A stretch of DNA of 64,000 nt from Actinomycetota bacterium (GTDB taxonomy: Bacteria; Actinomycetota; Actinomycetes; Nanopelagicales; Nanopelagicaceae): assembly GCA_005800815.1 (NCBI GenBank), contig SYEK01000005.1, forward strand, positions 1-64,000, read 5' to 3'. The stretch's first letter is position 1. Each line of letters begins with the position of its first letter. A program made the position numbers and the translations under genes. Shown in pieces: positions 39,375 to 51,113 of the stretch. A model generated the notes under the pieces. The model worked only from the letters and a program-made list of their open reading frames with translations. It was not told the origin of the DNA and did no database searches.

Positions 39375-40490
39375 GTGAGAGCAACGCGACCTATTCGAAT
39401 TATTACCTCTCTCTCACTGGGTATCGTCGCACTTTCGGCCTTCTCATGGCTAGGACTCGGACAAGTCAGTGGTGGCATCGAGCGCGTTGACGTCTTTGGC
39501 TCTCTTAGTAATCGCCCAGAAAGACCATCATCTGCTCTCAACTATTTACTCGTTGGCTCTGATACACGCCAAGGACTCACAAAAGAACAGTCAAAACTCT
39601 TGCGAGTTGGGACAACCAAAGCTGCAGCCGGTGCCCGCTCAGACACGATGCTCATAGTCCACATTAGTAAAGCCCGTGATAAGGCCACGATTATCTCCAT
39701 CCCACGCGATTCACTGGTGATGATCCCAGAACATCAATCCTCGATTTACAAGGATCGAACAGTCGCGGCTGCACCCGGCAAGATCAACTCTGCCTTTGCA
39801 TGGGGGGGTGCACCTCTCTTGATCAAAACACTTGAGAATGAGACCGGTGTCCGTATCGATCACTATATCGAGATTGGTTTCGCCGGCTTTGCCGGAATGG
39901 TCGATTCTTTGGGTGGGATAGAGATCTGTACGAAGAGAGATATCAATGACTCCAAAAGTCATCTTGTATTGAGTGCCGGTGTACATACTCTTGATGGGAT
40001 TGAGTCACTCAAATATGTGCGAACTCGTGAATTCGATGGCATGGGTGATATTGGTCGTATGCAACGTCAACAGCAGTTCATGAGCGCAGTACTACGAAAA
40101 GTGACGAGTACCGGTGTGTTACTCAATCCAGTCAAATTAGTAAATTTTTTCAATGCAGCTATGGCAACTGTCAAGACTGACTCACAGCTCGATAGCAGTG
40201 ATCTACTCACTCTTGCCAAGCAGCTCAAAAATCTCTCAGCTAGCAAGGTTCGTACTCTCACAATTCCACTGGAAGATACGAATGCGCGCGCAGCCGGAGT
40301 GGGCTCCGTTGTGACATGGGACAGAGAGTTGGCCTTGGATCTGTTTAATCGCCTGCGTGAGGATCTACCCCTTGTTGATGAGCTCACACCCTCACCATCG
40401 GTATCGGCGAGCTCATCTAGCCAAACAAGGATTGTTGATAAGTTCAAGACTCGGACCGCTGATGAAAACTCGTGTGGAGTGCTCAAGTAA
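39375..40490 (+). CDS. LytR-CpsA-Psr (LCP) family protein
   Basis: YLLVGSDTRQGL, RSDTMLIVHISKARDKATIISIPRDSLV, LKYVRTREFDGMGDIGRMQRQQQF. Confidence 0.94.
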   Translation: MRATRPIRIITSLSLGIVALSAFSWLGLGQVSGGIERVDVFGSLSNRPERPSSALNYLLVGSDTRQGLTKEQSKLLRVGTTKAAAGARSDTMLIVHISKARDKATIISIPRDSLVMIPEHQSSIYKDRTVAAAPGKINSAFAWGGAPLLIKTLENETGVRIDHYIEIGFAGFAGMVDSLGGIEICTKRDINDSKSHLVLSAGVHTLDGIESLKYVRTREFDGMGDIGRMQRQQQFMSAVLRKVTSTGVLLNPVKLVNFFNAAMATVKTDSQLDSSDLLTLAKQLKNLSASKVRTLTIPLEDTNARAAGVGSVVTWDRELALDLFNRLREDLPLVDELTPSPSVSASSSSQTRIVDKFKTRTADENSCGVLK

Positions 40491-40494
40491 ACTC

Positions 40495-41811
40495 ATGTCT
40501 ATGAAGGCAACGCTCTCAGTGATCGGCTGCGGATATCTCGGGGCAACCCATGCTGCATGTATGTCCTCCCTTGGTTTTCGCGTTATCGGTGTCGACACAG
40601 ATCTGACAAAGGTGGCGATGCTCTCTCGTGGAGAGCTTCCCTTCTATGAGCCTGGTCTGGATAGGCTCTTAGCTCAAGAGATTGCAACTGGCCGCCTCAC
40701 ATTTACAACTGACTTTGCCAGCCTTGCCGATATTGATATTCACTTTATATGTGTGGGGACACCGCAGAGTAAAGATGGTTTAGCCGCAGACCTCACCTAC
40801 GTAAAGTCTGCTCTTGAAAAGATTGCTCCTTACTTGAAAGATGGTGCATTAGTCGTTGGAAAATCCACTGTTCCTGTCGGCACTGCGCAATCTCTTCGCC
40901 AGCGGTTGGCACAGGTGGCACCACAGGCAGATCTTGCCTGGAACCCTGAGTTTCTCCGTGAGGGCTTTGCCATTGAAGATACCTTGAGACCAAATCGCCT
41001 GGTCGTCGGAGTTACTCATGATCGCACCGAAGAGATTCTCAAAGATGTATATGAACCTATTTTGGCCCTGGGTACGCCTTGGATTCGTGCCGATCTTCCA
41101 ACAGCTGAACTCGTCAAGGTTGCTGCAAACTCATTTTTGGCGACAAAGATCTCATTCATCAATGCAATGGCTGAAGTCTGTGAGGCAGCTGGTGGTGATG
41201 TGACGGTTCTTGCCAAGGCGATTGGATATGACCCACGCATTGGTAGCCGCTTCTTGCAGGCCGGTATTGGCTTTGGTGGTGGATGTCTGCCAAAGGATAT
41301 CCGTGCATTTATGGCCCGTGCCCAGGAGCTTGGCGCACAACAGGCTCTTGAGTTTTTACGCGAAATCGATGCGATCAACCTGCGTGCACGCCAGCGTGTG
41401 ATCGATGTAGTGCGTGCAGACTTATCAGATGATCTGACTCAGTACAAGATCGCTGTGTTAGGTGCAACTTTCAAACCAGATAGCGATGACGTTCGTGACT
41501 CCCCCGCCTTAGATATCTGCGCGCAACTTCACGCCGCTGGAGCCCATGTAGTGGTGCATGATCCTAAGGGAATCGAGCCGGCACGTAGACGTTTTCCTGA
41601 TCTCACCTTTGCCGAATCTGTCATCGAGTGTGTCAAGGATGCTGATTTGATCCTTCACTTGACTGAGTGGAAGGAGTATCGCGCACTTGATCCAGTACTA
41701 ATCGCAGGTTTGGTAAAGAGCAAGATGATCATCGATGGACGCAACGCCCTTGATCGAGAGCTTTGGCGCAGTGCAGGCTGGAAGTTCCATGCATTAGGGC
41801 GCAGCGATTAA
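40495..41811 (+). CDS. UDP-glucose/GDP-mannose 6-dehydrogenase family
   Basis: LSVIGCGYLGATHAACMS, GIGFGGGCLPKDIRAF, LGATFKPDSDDVRDSPA; ATG after LCP stop. Confidence 0.94.
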   Translation: MSMKATLSVIGCGYLGATHAACMSSLGFRVIGVDTDLTKVAMLSRGELPFYEPGLDRLLAQEIATGRLTFTTDFASLADIDIHFICVGTPQSKDGLAADLTYVKSALEKIAPYLKDGALVVGKSTVPVGTAQSLRQRLAQVAPQADLAWNPEFLREGFAIEDTLRPNRLVVGVTHDRTEEILKDVYEPILALGTPWIRADLPTAELVKVAANSFLATKISFINAMAEVCEAAGGDVTVLAKAIGYDPRIGSRFLQAGIGFGGGCLPKDIRAFMARAQELGAQQALEFLREIDAINLRARQRVIDVVRADLSDDLTQYKIAVLGATFKPDSDDVRDSPALDICAQLHAAGAHVVVHDPKGIEPARRRFPDLTFAESVIECVKDADLILHLTEWKEYRALDPVLIAGLVKSKMIIDGRNALDRELWRSAGWKFHALGRSD

Positions 41812-42202
41812 CGAGGATGAAGTAATAGATGCGCTCCTTGCATTCAAAGTGTGGGCGATCGTAGGACTTGGCAATAATCCTGACCGTGCAGCATTTGGTG
41901 TGGCCAAGTTACTGCAGGAAAAGGGGCACACAATCATCCCCGTCTATCCACGAGCAGAACTCGTTCATGGAGAGATTGGCTATAAAACTCTGAGCGATAT
42001 ACCCCTACAAGTCGATGTAGTCGACTGTTTTGTGAACTCATCCCTGGTGGGAAAGGTTGTGGATGAGGCGATTGGGATCGGTGCCAAGGCAGTGTGGCTT
42101 CAACTCGATGTTATCGATGAGGCTGCGCTTGCTAGAGCTAGGGCTGCGGGTTTGTTGACCGTCATGAACCGGTGCCCAGCGATTGAATACCGAAAGCGCT
42201 GA
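41807..42202 (+). CDS. YccU-type CoA-binding domain protein; start uncertain (GTG 41849 or ATT 41807)
   Basis: VWAIVGLGNNPDRAAFGVAKLLQEKGHTIIPVYP; in-frame upstream NEDEVIDALLAFK looks like the native N-terminal helix. Confidence 0.8.
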   Translation: MNEDEVIDALLAFKVWAIVGLGNNPDRAAFGVAKLLQEKGHTIIPVYPRAELVHGEIGYKTLSDIPLQVDVVDCFVNSSLVGKVVDEAIGIGAKAVWLQLDVIDEAALARARAAGLLTVMNRCPAIEYRKR

Positions 42203-42721
42203 TTAAAATCCGGTCTTTTGATTTCGACGCGATGTTAGCTTGGCCGCTTTCGCCTTTGCCTCGGCATTAAGATCCTTGAGAGACTGGGCCAGTCTGGCAG
42301 AGAGAGCCTTGTCAGAGCTACCTAAAATACGTGCAGCCAAGAGCGCAGCATTTTTTGCATTCCCTACACCCACTGTTGCAACGGGAATACCTGCTGGCAT
42401 CTGCACAATGGAGAGAAGTGAGTCCATCCCATCCAAATTTTTGAGTGCTATCGGGACACCGATTACTGGCAGCGTTGTCAGCGATGCGACCATGCCTGGT
42501 AGGTGGGCCGCCCCACCGGCACCCGCGATGATCACTTTGTAGCCTTGAGTAATTGCACTCTGTGCGAACTGCACCATCTCAAGTGGCATACGGTGAGCCG
42601 AGACGACATCAACATCGTAGGAGATGCCCAGTTCATCGCAGGCTTTGGCGGCCTCTTCCATGATGGGCCAATCCGAGTCTGAGCCCATGATTATTGCTAC
42701 ATCACTCATCGACTTCTCCAC
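42203..42721 (-). CDS. purE: N5-carboxyaminoimidazole ribonucleotide mutase
   Basis: [51 protein letters not shown]. Confidence 0.97.
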   Translation of the reverse strand: MEKSMSDVAIIMGSDSDWPIMEEAAKACDELGISYDVDVVSAHRMPLEMVQFAQSAITQGYKVIIAGAGGAAHLPGMVASLTTLPVIGVPIALKNLDGMDSLLSIVQMPAGIPVATVGVGNAKNAALLAARILGSSDKALSARLAQSLKDLNAEAKAKAAKLTSRRNQKTGF

Positions 42722-43814
42722 TCATGTAATCAAGGGCGTGCTGGACCTCGTGAGTCAATTCTAGGATGTCATCACCCAGAAGATTTACATGCCCGATCTT
42801 ACGACCTGGACGTAGGGCCTTCTTATAGTGATGAAACTTCAAGGCTGGGTTCCGCGCCATCAGATGCAGATACGGTCGATACATATCCAGCGTGCTCGAG
42901 CCCAGGATATTTCCCATCACGGCAAAGGGTGCTCTCATGGATGTCTGCCCTAGAGGCAAGTCAAGGACTGCGCGCAGATGCTGCTCAAACTGGGATGTCA
43001 CTGAGCCTTCAATCGTCCAATGGCCCGAGTTATGAGGACGCATCGCAAGCTCGTTGATCAATAACTCCTCACCTTTGACGAACATCTCAACTGCCATCAC
43101 ACCGATCACACCCACCTCGTGTGCGATATCCAGAGCTAACTTTTGTGCTTTGGCATTTAACTCAGCACTCAAGTGCGGTGCAGGTGCAATTGTCATCGTA
43201 CACACTCCATCGACCTGCACTGTCTGTGTTGGTGCCCAGGTGCTGGCCTGACCATGCGCAGAGCGTGCGACCATCACAGCTATCTCGTAATCAAATTCGA
43301 TGACTTCCTCGATGAGCACTTTGCCAACCTGGGCAAGTACCTCACCTAACTCTTTATCTGAATCGATTTTCCAGACTCCACGACCGTCATATCCGCCCGT
43401 GATCGCCTTAGCAATCACTGGGTATGAGCTCACCTGCGAGGTACTTGTTACGACATGAGATTTCGGTGCAGGATAACTACTCAAGCGCTCACGCATCTGC
43501 GCCTTATCTTGTGAGTAGATAAATGAACCAGAGCCTGGTCTGACAACCACTCCTGCAGATTCCAGGGCCTTGATAACACTCAATGGGATGAGCTCATGTT
43601 CGAAAGTTATGACATCACAACGCTTGGCAAACTCTAGGACGCTCTTTAGGTCTGTGTGATCTCCAATAATGTGATCAGCGATTTGTGCGCCACTATCGTT
43701 GGAATCCTGGGCCAATAAGAGCAGCTTCACACCCAGACCTATCGCAGGTGCCACACTCATCCGTGCGAGTTGACCAGCCCCTATGATGCCAACGGTAGGA
43801 AAAGACTCGCTCAC
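42702..43814 (-). CDS. purK: 5-(carboxyamino)imidazole ribonucleotide synthase
   Basis: [24 protein letters not shown]-grasp, [31 protein letters not shown]. Confidence 0.97.
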   Translation of the reverse strand: MSESFPTVGIIGAGQLARMSVAPAIGLGVKLLLLAQDSNDSGAQIADHIIGDHTDLKSVLEFAKRCDVITFEHELIPLSVIKALESAGVVVRPGSGSFIYSQDKAQMRERLSSYPAPKSHVVTSTSQVSSYPVIAKAITGGYDGRGVWKIDSDKELGEVLAQVGKVLIEEVIEFDYEIAVMVARSAHGQASTWAPTQTVQVDGVCTMTIAPAPHLSAELNAKAQKLALDIAHEVGVIGVMAVEMFVKGEELLINELAMRPHNSGHWTIEGSVTSQFEQHLRAVLDLPLGQTSMRAPFAVMGNILGSSTLDMYRPYLHLMARNPALKFHHYKKALRPGRKIGHVNLLGDDILELTHEVQHALDYMSGEVDE

Positions 43815-43818
43815 CTGC

Positions 43819-44565
43819 TCATCGTAGATGAACTACGTCACCTGCTTGAACGTGGGCACCGTTGGCCAGTATCAACTCGCCACTACCACTGATTGACGCC
43901 GCAGTATCACGCTCTATACGCCCATCCGGGTAGTGGACCTGTACCTCACGTCCAATCGTTGCGCTCATCTGCTCATAGGTATGGATTATCTCATCACTAC
44001 CGCAATCCCAGTCCGTAAAGTTTCTTTCAAACAGATTCAAGAACTTAGGTAATAGATCGTTTCGTGTCATATTTGTGGCACCCTCAATGAAAAGTGATGT
44101 GGCAGTCGATACAGGCAACTCTGCGGGTGTCATCGCGATGTTTATTCCAATTCCCACAACGATTCCATCACCCACTACCTCTGCAATTAAGCCAGAAACT
44201 TTCTTGTCTCTAATCAAGACATCGTTAGGCCATTTCACTTGGGCATCAAAATCAGAGAGTATCTGTGCAACACTGACTCCAGCGATCAGGGGAATCCATC
44301 CCCAATCATCATTGGCTCTCTGTGGTTTGATATAGAGGGAAAATAAGAGGGCGGTGGATTTAGGCGCATCAAAACTTCGTCTCAGGCGTCCACGTCCTGC
44401 ACTTTGATATTCAGCCACGATCACATCACCTGCATGCGCACTGTCTTGGTGAACCAGTGCGAGTAAATCCCTCTGTGTCGATGCCGTGAGATCAACCACG
44501 CTTACCCGCCAGTACCGCGAAAGAGCGGCGGTGATTGCCGAACTATCAAGGGGGGCTCTTAGCAT
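43819..44565 (-). CDS. birA: Biotin--[acetyl-CoA-carboxylase] ligase
   Basis: AEYQSAGRGRLRRSFDAPKST, VKWPNDVLIRDKKVSGLIAE; internal ATG with SD chosen. Confidence 0.92.
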   Translation of the reverse strand: MLRAPLDSSAITAALSRYWRVSVVDLTASTQRDLLALVHQDSAHAGDVIVAEYQSAGRGRLRRSFDAPKSTALLFSLYIKPQRANDDWGWIPLIAGVSVAQILSDFDAQVKWPNDVLIRDKKVSGLIAEVVGDGIVVGIGINIAMTPAELPVSTATSLFIEGATNMTRNDLLPKFLNLFERNFTDWDCGSDEIIHTYEQMSATIGREVQVHYPDGRIERDTAASISGSGELILANGAHVQAGDVVHLR

Positions 44566-44595
44566 TTCTCTCTCCACGCCTAGTACCGTAGGGCC

Positions 44596-46167
44596 ATGGA
44601 CAGGGATCTGCACACAACTGCTGGAAAAATCCAAGAGCTCAGAGATCGGGTCGAAGAGGCGATCCACGCAGGCTCGGCGCGAGCTGTGGAGAAGCAACAT
44701 GCCAAAGGGAAGCACACTGCGCGTGAGCGCATCGAGATGCTCGTTGATACGGATTCATTCACAGAGATAGATGAGTTTGCCCGCCACCGTTCGACCCAGT
44801 TCAGCATGGAGAAAAACCGTCCTTATGGTGACGGAGTTGTGATTGGCACAGCGACCATCGATGCCCGCCCAGTGGCTTTGTACTCCCAAGACTTCACAAT
44901 CATGGGCGGCTCCCTCGGTGAGGTTCATGCAGAAAAAATCGTCAAGATTGCCGCCTTTGCCCTCAAGAGTGGGATTCCCCTGATCGGTATCAACGACTCA
45001 GGTGGCGCGCGAATTCAAGAGGGCGTTGCCTCCCTCTCGGGCTACGGCAAGATCTTTCGCCTGAACGCTCGTTCATCGGGAGTAATCCCCCAGATCTCTT
45101 TAATTCTTGGACCATGTGCAGGAGGTTCGGCATATTCACCCGCGCTCACAGATTTTACCGTCATGGTCAATCAGACATCACACATGTTTATCACTGGTCC
45201 AGATGTGATCAAGACGGTAACTGGGGAAGAAGTAGATATGGAGTCCCTCGGAGGAGCGCGCACGCACAACACAAAGACGGGTAACTCACACTATTTGGCC
45301 GAGAATGAGGCCGATGCGATTGATTATGTCAAAGCTCTGCTCTCATATCTGCCATCAAATAACATGGATAGCACTCCAAATTTACCACCCACGCAGTCTC
45401 TGGAAAAAACAGCGATGGATATCGCACTCGACACTTTGATCCCAGATAGCACAAATCAGCCTTATGATATGAAAACCTTGATTCAAGCCCTTGTTGATGA
45501 GGCTGAATTCTTGGAGGTACATGCCCTCTATGCACCAAACATCATCGTGGGCTTTGCCCGAATCGAAGGCGAGTCGATTGGAGTCATCGCAAATCAACCA
45601 TCCCAATTGGCTGGAACTTTGGATATCAACTCAAGTGAAAAGGCCGCCCGCTTCCTGCGTTTTTGTGATGCTTTCAATATTCCGATTCTTACCCTTGTAG
45701 ATGTGCCCGGGTTTTTGCCCGGGACCGAGCAAGAGTGGGGTGGCATCATCAGGCGCGGTGCAAAGCTCCTCTATGCCTATGCTGAAGCATCAGTTCCCTT
45801 AGTCACTCTCATTACCCGCAAAGCCTATGGCGGTGCATTCATAGTCATGGGTTCGAAATATCTCGGTAGTGATATCAATTTTGCCTGGCCAAGTGCCGAG
45901 ATCGCTGTGATGGGGGCACAGGGTGCTGTGAATATTCTCTACCGCACAGAGCTGGCCGAGGCTAAAGATCCGGTAGGTAAGCGCGGTGAGCTCATCGATG
46001 AATATAACGAGTCATTAGCCAACCCCTATCTGGCTGCAGAGCGTGGGACGATCGATACCGTCATCGAACCCAATCAATCACGTGCATACATCACGAAGGC
46101 TTTTAGAACCCTAAAGACCAAGCGCGATACATTGCCCGCACGCAAGCATGGAAATATCCCATTGTGA
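44596..46167 (+). CDS. accD: Acyl-CoA carboxylase carboxyltransferase (beta) subunit
   Basis: [71 protein letters not shown]. Confidence 0.96.
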   Translation: MDRDLHTTAGKIQELRDRVEEAIHAGSARAVEKQHAKGKHTARERIEMLVDTDSFTEIDEFARHRSTQFSMEKNRPYGDGVVIGTATIDARPVALYSQDFTIMGGSLGEVHAEKIVKIAAFALKSGIPLIGINDSGGARIQEGVASLSGYGKIFRLNARSSGVIPQISLILGPCAGGSAYSPALTDFTVMVNQTSHMFITGPDVIKTVTGEEVDMESLGGARTHNTKTGNSHYLAENEADAIDYVKALLSYLPSNNMDSTPNLPPTQSLEKTAMDIALDTLIPDSTNQPYDMKTLIQALVDEAEFLEVHALYAPNIIVGFARIEGESIGVIANQPSQLAGTLDINSSEKAARFLRFCDAFNIPILTLVDVPGFLPGTEQEWGGIIRRGAKLLYAYAEASVPLVTLITRKAYGGAFIVMGSKYLGSDINFAWPSAEIAVMGAQGAVNILYRTELAEAKDPVGKRGELIDEYNESLANPYLAAERGTIDTVIEPNQSRAYITKAFRTLKTKRDTLPARKHGNIPL

Positions 46168-46346
46168 TGGAGTTTTCGATCATCAAGGGTGAAGCCACAA
46201 GCGATGAGCTGGCCGCGATTGAGTATGCCATGGCCAAACACACACGAGAAGAGTTTGTCCCTGTCATCCGAAAGAGTCTCTTTGCAGCTCCACAGTTACG
46301 TAAACCTCTGCATAACAGATTCCGCTTCGGGCGCAGGACCTCTTAA
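46164..46346 (+). CDS. Acyl-CoA carboxylase epsilon subunit-like small protein
   Basis: [19 protein letters not shown]; overlaps accD stop. Confidence 0.8.
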   Translation: MMEFSIIKGEATSDELAAIEYAMAKHTREEFVPVIRKSLFAAPQLRKPLHNRFRFGRRTS

Positions 46347-46353
46347 CCTCTTG

Positions 46354-46956
46354 ATGCCAAAGATCATCCTTGCCTCTGCCTCCACATCGCGCCGTCGCTT
46401 ACTTGAATCCGCTGGGTTGAATCCCATCATCATGATCAGCGATGTCGATGAGGAGACAGAGTTTTTCCATGCGCTCTGCCCATCGGATATGGTCATCGCA
46501 CTTGCGATCACAAAGGCTCACACAGTACGTGAGCAGGTAGATTTCCCTGCAATCATCATCGGATGTGACTCTACCTTTGAGTTTGAGGGCCAATCCTTGG
46601 GCAAACCAGCCAGCCCACAGATCGCAGTTGATCGCGCTCGGCGCGTCCAAGGCAACTCAGGTCTACTCCACACCGGCCACTGCATCATTGATACCGACAA
46701 GGGACGTGAAATCTCTAGCATCGTGACAACGAAGGTCACCTTTGATCAGATGAGTGATGCTGAGATCCATGACTATGTCGCTAGTGGTGAGCCCCTCCAT
46801 GTTGCAGGTGGCTTTACTCTCGATGGCTTTAGCTCCCCTTTCATCCCATCGATTGAGGGCGATTACACCAACGTCGTTGGAATCTCTATGCCCTTTGTAA
46901 GAAAGGCCTTCGCACAGCTCGGATATACATGGCCAGAGGCCAAGGTGATGAGATGA
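46354..46956 (+). CDS. maf: Maf-family nucleotide pyrophosphatase
   Basis: [35 protein letters not shown]; start reassigned to 46354. Confidence 0.92.
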   Translation: MPKIILASASTSRRRLLESAGLNPIIMISDVDEETEFFHALCPSDMVIALAITKAHTVREQVDFPAIIIGCDSTFEFEGQSLGKPASPQIAVDRARRVQGNSGLLHTGHCIIDTDKGREISSIVTTKVTFDQMSDAEIHDYVASGEPLHVAGGFTLDGFSSPFIPSIEGDYTNVVGISMPFVRKAFAQLGYTWPEAKVMR

Positions 46957-48671
46957 AGCGGGTATTGATCGCTAATCGCGGTGAGATAGCAGTGCGCATC
47001 ATTCGTGCCTGTAGGGATCACAATCTTGAGAGCGTTGCAGTCTATTCGCAGGAGGATCGCACCTCTATCCATGCGGGCATGGCAGATTCTGCATACTCAT
47101 TATCTGGAATGAGTGCCCTTCAAACATATCTTGATAGTGAAAAACTCATCGCTATTGCCAAAGTCTCTGGCGCAGATGCAGTGCACCCAGGCTATGGATT
47201 CCTATCTGAGAATGCAGAGTTCGCGCAAGCAGTCATTGATGCAGGTCTGATCTGGATCGGACCTACACCGGCGGCTATTCGTTTACTCGGAGACAAGGTC
47301 TCTGCCCGTAAGATTGCAGCAAAGGTCGGTGCACCATTGGTTGCAGGCACGCAAGATCCCGTTGCAGGATATGAAGAGGTAATAGCTTTTGCCACAGAGC
47401 ACGGCCTGCCAGTTGCCATCAAGGCCGCACACGGTGGTGGCGGGCGTGGGTTAAAGGTCGCACGAACCATTGAGCAGATCCCAGAGCTCTTTGCATCGGC
47501 AGTGCGTGAGGCGATCACTGGATTTGGCCGTGGTGAGTGTTTTGTAGAACGTTATTTGGATAAGCCTCGCCACGTAGAGACGCAGGTTCTTGTCGATAAG
47601 TATGCGCATGCAGTCGTGGTGAGTACACGTGACTGCTCACTGCAGCGCCGTCATCAAAAATTAGTAGAAGAGGCACCTGCGCCATTTCTAACAGATGCCC
47701 AGAACGAGGAGTTGTATCGCTCTAGTAAGGCGATCATGAAAGAGGCTGGTTACGTAGGAGCAGGTACCTGTGAATTTCTCGTTGGTAGAGATGGCACGAT
47801 CTCCTTTCTTGAGGTGAACACACGCCTTCAAGTTGAGCATCCAGTAAGTGAAGAGGTCACCGGCATCGATTTAGTGCGAGAGCAGTTCCGCATCGCAATG
47901 GGTGAGCCACTAGGCTTTGATGATCCAGTCATCCGTGCTCATTCAATCGAGTTTCGCATCAATGGAGAGGATCCAGCTCGCTCATTTCTGCCGGCCCCTG
48001 GCCGTATCACCACTTGGGTAGCTCCGAGTGGCCCTGGTATCCGTATCGATGCAGGTTTTGGAGCTGGCGATGCAGTAGGTGGAAACTTTGATTCACTGCT
48101 TGCAAAGTTAATTGTCACAGGAGCCACTCGTGCCCAAGCCCTAGAGCGTGCCCGAAGAGCCTTAGCCGAGTTCACCATCGATGGCTTAGCGACGGTACTG
48201 CCCTTTCACCGGGCCATTCTTGAGGACTCTGCCTTTACGCAAGAGTTCAAGGTATATACAAGTTATATCGAGAGTGAGTTCGTCAATACTATCGAGCCTT
48301 TCGTATCAACTCTGCAGCCACTACAAACCCATATGGCTCCAGAGTACTTAGTCACTGAGGTCAATGGAAAACGCTTTGAGATTCTGGTGCATGCTCCTGC
48401 TCCTGTAGTTAAACGTCATCGGGCCAAGGTCGGTATGACTGGCGGAGCCGGCGGGTCGGCACTTATCAGTCCCATGCAAGGCACAGTCGTGAGGATCGCC
48501 GTCACCGAGGGTGCGCACGTGCAAGCCGGTGACTTGATCATCGTCCTTGAGGCGATGAAGATGGAGCAACCACTCACGGCCCATAAATCAGGTGTTATCT
48601 CTAATCTCACGGCAGTAATCGGTACTACTGTCTCTAGTGCGACGATACTCTGTGAGATTATTGACGCATGA
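46953..48671 (+). CDS. Acyl-CoA carboxylase biotin carboxylase/BCCP (alpha) subunit
   Basis: [23 protein letters not shown]-grasp, [11 protein letters not shown] biotinylation site. Confidence 0.97.
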   Translation: MKRVLIANRGEIAVRIIRACRDHNLESVAVYSQEDRTSIHAGMADSAYSLSGMSALQTYLDSEKLIAIAKVSGADAVHPGYGFLSENAEFAQAVIDAGLIWIGPTPAAIRLLGDKVSARKIAAKVGAPLVAGTQDPVAGYEEVIAFATEHGLPVAIKAAHGGGGRGLKVARTIEQIPELFASAVREAITGFGRGECFVERYLDKPRHVETQVLVDKYAHAVVVSTRDCSLQRRHQKLVEEAPAPFLTDAQNEELYRSSKAIMKEAGYVGAGTCEFLVGRDGTISFLEVNTRLQVEHPVSEEVTGIDLVREQFRIAMGEPLGFDDPVIRAHSIEFRINGEDPARSFLPAPGRITTWVAPSGPGIRIDAGFGAGDAVGGNFDSLLAKLIVTGATRAQALERARRALAEFTIDGLATVLPFHRAILEDSAFTQEFKVYTSYIESEFVNTIEPFVSTLQPLQTHMAPEYLVTEVNGKRFEILVHAPAPVVKRHRAKVGMTGGAGGSALISPMQGTVVRIAVTEGAHVQAGDLIIVLEAMKMEQPLTAHKSGVISNLTAVIGTTVSSATILCEIIDA

Positions 48672-49498
48672 CATCGAGTGAACTTCTCTATAGCGATCCT
48701 CTTGGGTGTGCAAGCGCGGCGGCAGAGGAGATCATCACACGCACGAAAGTTGCATCCCACGATATTGCACTCGTCATGGGTTCAGGTTGGGTCAGCGCCG
48801 TTGATGCTCTTGGGACTCCAACTTATGAATGTAATGCCGAAGAGTTGACTGGATTTCTACCTCCTACCGTCCAAGGCCACTCAGGAAAGGTTCGTTCATA
48901 CCGTATTGAATCTGGTGGTAAGAGGCTCAGTGCGCTCGTATTTTTGGGTCGCACTCATTTATATGAAGGCAAAGGTGTCGAGCCCGTTGTTCATAATGTG
49001 CGCACCGCCGTCAAAGCCGGCTGCAAAATTATCATTCTGACAAATGCATGTGGGGCGATCAATACCAAGTTCTCGGTCGGACAAGCTGTCCTGGTCCGTG
49101 ATCACATCTCATTGACCGCGGTTTCACCATTATCTGGGGCTACTTTTGTGGACCTAACAGATTTATACAGCAGGCGAATCCGTGCGATTGTCAAGCAAGA
49201 GGATGCCACTCTTGATGAAGGTGTCTATGTCCATTGGCGTGGACCGACCTATGAGACACCTGCAGAGATCCATATGATGCGCACGATGGGTGGGGATCTC
49301 GTTGGAATGTCTACCGTGCCTGAAGCGATAGCAGCACATGCATTAGGTGCTGAAATTCTCGGAATATCCTTGGTGACGAATGCAGCTGCTGGAGTCACTG
49401 GTGAAAAACTCAATCATGAAGAGGTTATCGCCGCGGGTAGGGCTGCAGCCGCACGCATGGGCGCACTTCTCAAAGGTGTCATTCCAAAGTTATTCTAA
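48668..49498 (+). CDS. Purine nucleoside phosphorylase
   Basis: [74 protein letters not shown]. Confidence 0.95.
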   Translation: MTSSELLYSDPLGCASAAAEEIITRTKVASHDIALVMGSGWVSAVDALGTPTYECNAEELTGFLPPTVQGHSGKVRSYRIESGGKRLSALVFLGRTHLYEGKGVEPVVHNVRTAVKAGCKIIILTNACGAINTKFSVGQAVLVRDHISLTAVSPLSGATFVDLTDLYSRRIRAIVKQEDATLDEGVYVHWRGPTYETPAEIHMMRTMGGDLVGMSTVPEAIAAHALGAEILGISLVTNAAAGVTGEKLNHEEVIAAGRAAAARMGALLKGVIPKLF

Positions 49499-49502
49499 GG
49501 AC

Positions 49503-51113
49503 ATGGATCTAGGCAGCCACGTGCAGGCATGGATCGATGATGATCCAGATCCGCTCACCGCTGCGCAGTTACAACTCTGGCTCGATACAGATAATCAGGA
49601 AGAGCTGCGCAGATCCTTCTCTGGCTTCCTGGCTTTCGGGACTGCGGGCATGCGCGGGCCAGTACGTCCTGGCCCATCAGGTATGAACCGAGCAGTGGTG
49701 GGCCGTACCGCTGCGGCGATCGCCACTTATATGAGAGAGAGAAATTTGGACTCGGTCGTGATCGGGCGCGATGCCCGGCATGGTTCGCAGGAGTTCACAC
49801 AGGAGACTGCGCAGATAATGAGCGGTGCTGGGATGAATGTCTACGTCCTGCCCCGTCCATTACCCACACCTGTCCTAGCCTTTGCTACCAATGAGTTGAA
49901 GTGTGATGTTGGGATCATGATTACGGCCAGCCACAATCCTGCCCAAGATAATGGTTACAAGGTTTATCTAGGTGGCACTGTCGATAAAATCAAGTACCGA
50001 GGATCGCAAATTATCTCACCTACCGATGAATCCATCGCCGCTCATATAGATGCGATAACGACTTTGGCAAGTGTCCCCAGAGGTGCACGATGGAGCATTG
50101 TTGGTGAGGATACTATTGAAAAATATATAGGGATCACTGCAGCGATAGCCACTCAGCCTGGGACCCTGAAGATTGTGTACACCGCGATGCATGGTGTCGG
50201 TACACACACACTCCTTCAGCTCTTTAAAGCGGCAGGCTTTGATGCACCCATTCTCGTTGAGGCACAGGCTCAACCTGATCCAGATTTTCCAACTGTGGCA
50301 TTTCCTAACCCTGAAGAGCCTGGTGCCTTAGATTTAGCGCTCGAGACTGCGCGGGCATGTGATGCAGATTTGGTGATTGCTAGTGATCCCGATGCCGATA
50401 GATGCGCAGTGGCCGTGAATGACCCAGTCACTGGCTGGCGGATGTTGCACGGGGATGAGTTAGGTGCGATTTTTGGTGAATCTATCGCACGAAAGAGCAC
50501 TCGAGGTATCTTGGCCAATACGATCGTCTCCTCAACGATTCTGAGCAAGATCGCTGCACATCACAACTTGGCGTTTCGGCAGACCTTGACTGGCTTCAAA
50601 TGGCTGGCAAAGATTGATGGCTTGAGTTTTGGATACGAAGAGGCACTTGGCTACGCAGTTGATGCAGCAACCGTCAATGATAAGGATGGACTATCTGCAG
50701 CGATCACAGTGGCCCAGATTGCCAGTGATTTAGCAGCTCAGGGCAAGACTCTTTTAGATCTACTCGATGAGATCTGGGCCAGATATGGCTTTCATGCGAA
50801 TGAGCAGATCTCAATCCGCTTAGATGATCTCTCTGTGGTCGATAGCATTATGGGTAGGCTACGAAAGAACCCTCCTACAAAAATTGCAGGTCTGAGTGTT
50901 ACTTCCATCGATGATTTATCCAAGCCAATCGATGAATTACCGCCGACTGATGGGCTGCGCATATGGTTGGATGGCAGAATCCGAATAATTATCCGGCCTA
51001 GTGGAACCGAAGCAAAGATGAAGTGTTACATTGAGGTTATTGAAAAAGATTCAGCACGCGCACAGATTGTCATGAATCAACTACGGACACCTTTGAAGGA
51101 ACTATTATCATGA
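49503..51113 (+). CDS. PGM2/PmmB-like phospho-sugar mutase; candidate phosphopentomutase
   Basis: FGTAGMRGPVRPGPSGMN, MITASHNPAQDNGYKVY, SDPDADRCAVAV; gene neighbours PNP and DeoC. Confidence 0.9.
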   Translation: MDLGSHVQAWIDDDPDPLTAAQLQLWLDTDNQEELRRSFSGFLAFGTAGMRGPVRPGPSGMNRAVVGRTAAAIATYMRERNLDSVVIGRDARHGSQEFTQETAQIMSGAGMNVYVLPRPLPTPVLAFATNELKCDVGIMITASHNPAQDNGYKVYLGGTVDKIKYRGSQIISPTDESIAAHIDAITTLASVPRGARWSIVGEDTIEKYIGITAAIATQPGTLKIVYTAMHGVGTHTLLQLFKAAGFDAPILVEAQAQPDPDFPTVAFPNPEEPGALDLALETARACDADLVIASDPDADRCAVAVNDPVTGWRMLHGDELGAIFGESIARKSTRGILANTIVSSTILSKIAAHHNLAFRQTLTGFKWLAKIDGLSFGYEEALGYAVDAATVNDKDGLSAAITVAQIASDLAAQGKTLLDLLDEIWARYGFHANEQISIRLDDLSVVDSIMGRLRKNPPTKIAGLSVTSIDDLSKPIDELPPTDGLRIWLDGRIRIIIRPSGTEAKMKCYIEVIEKDSARAQIVMNQLRTPLKELLS

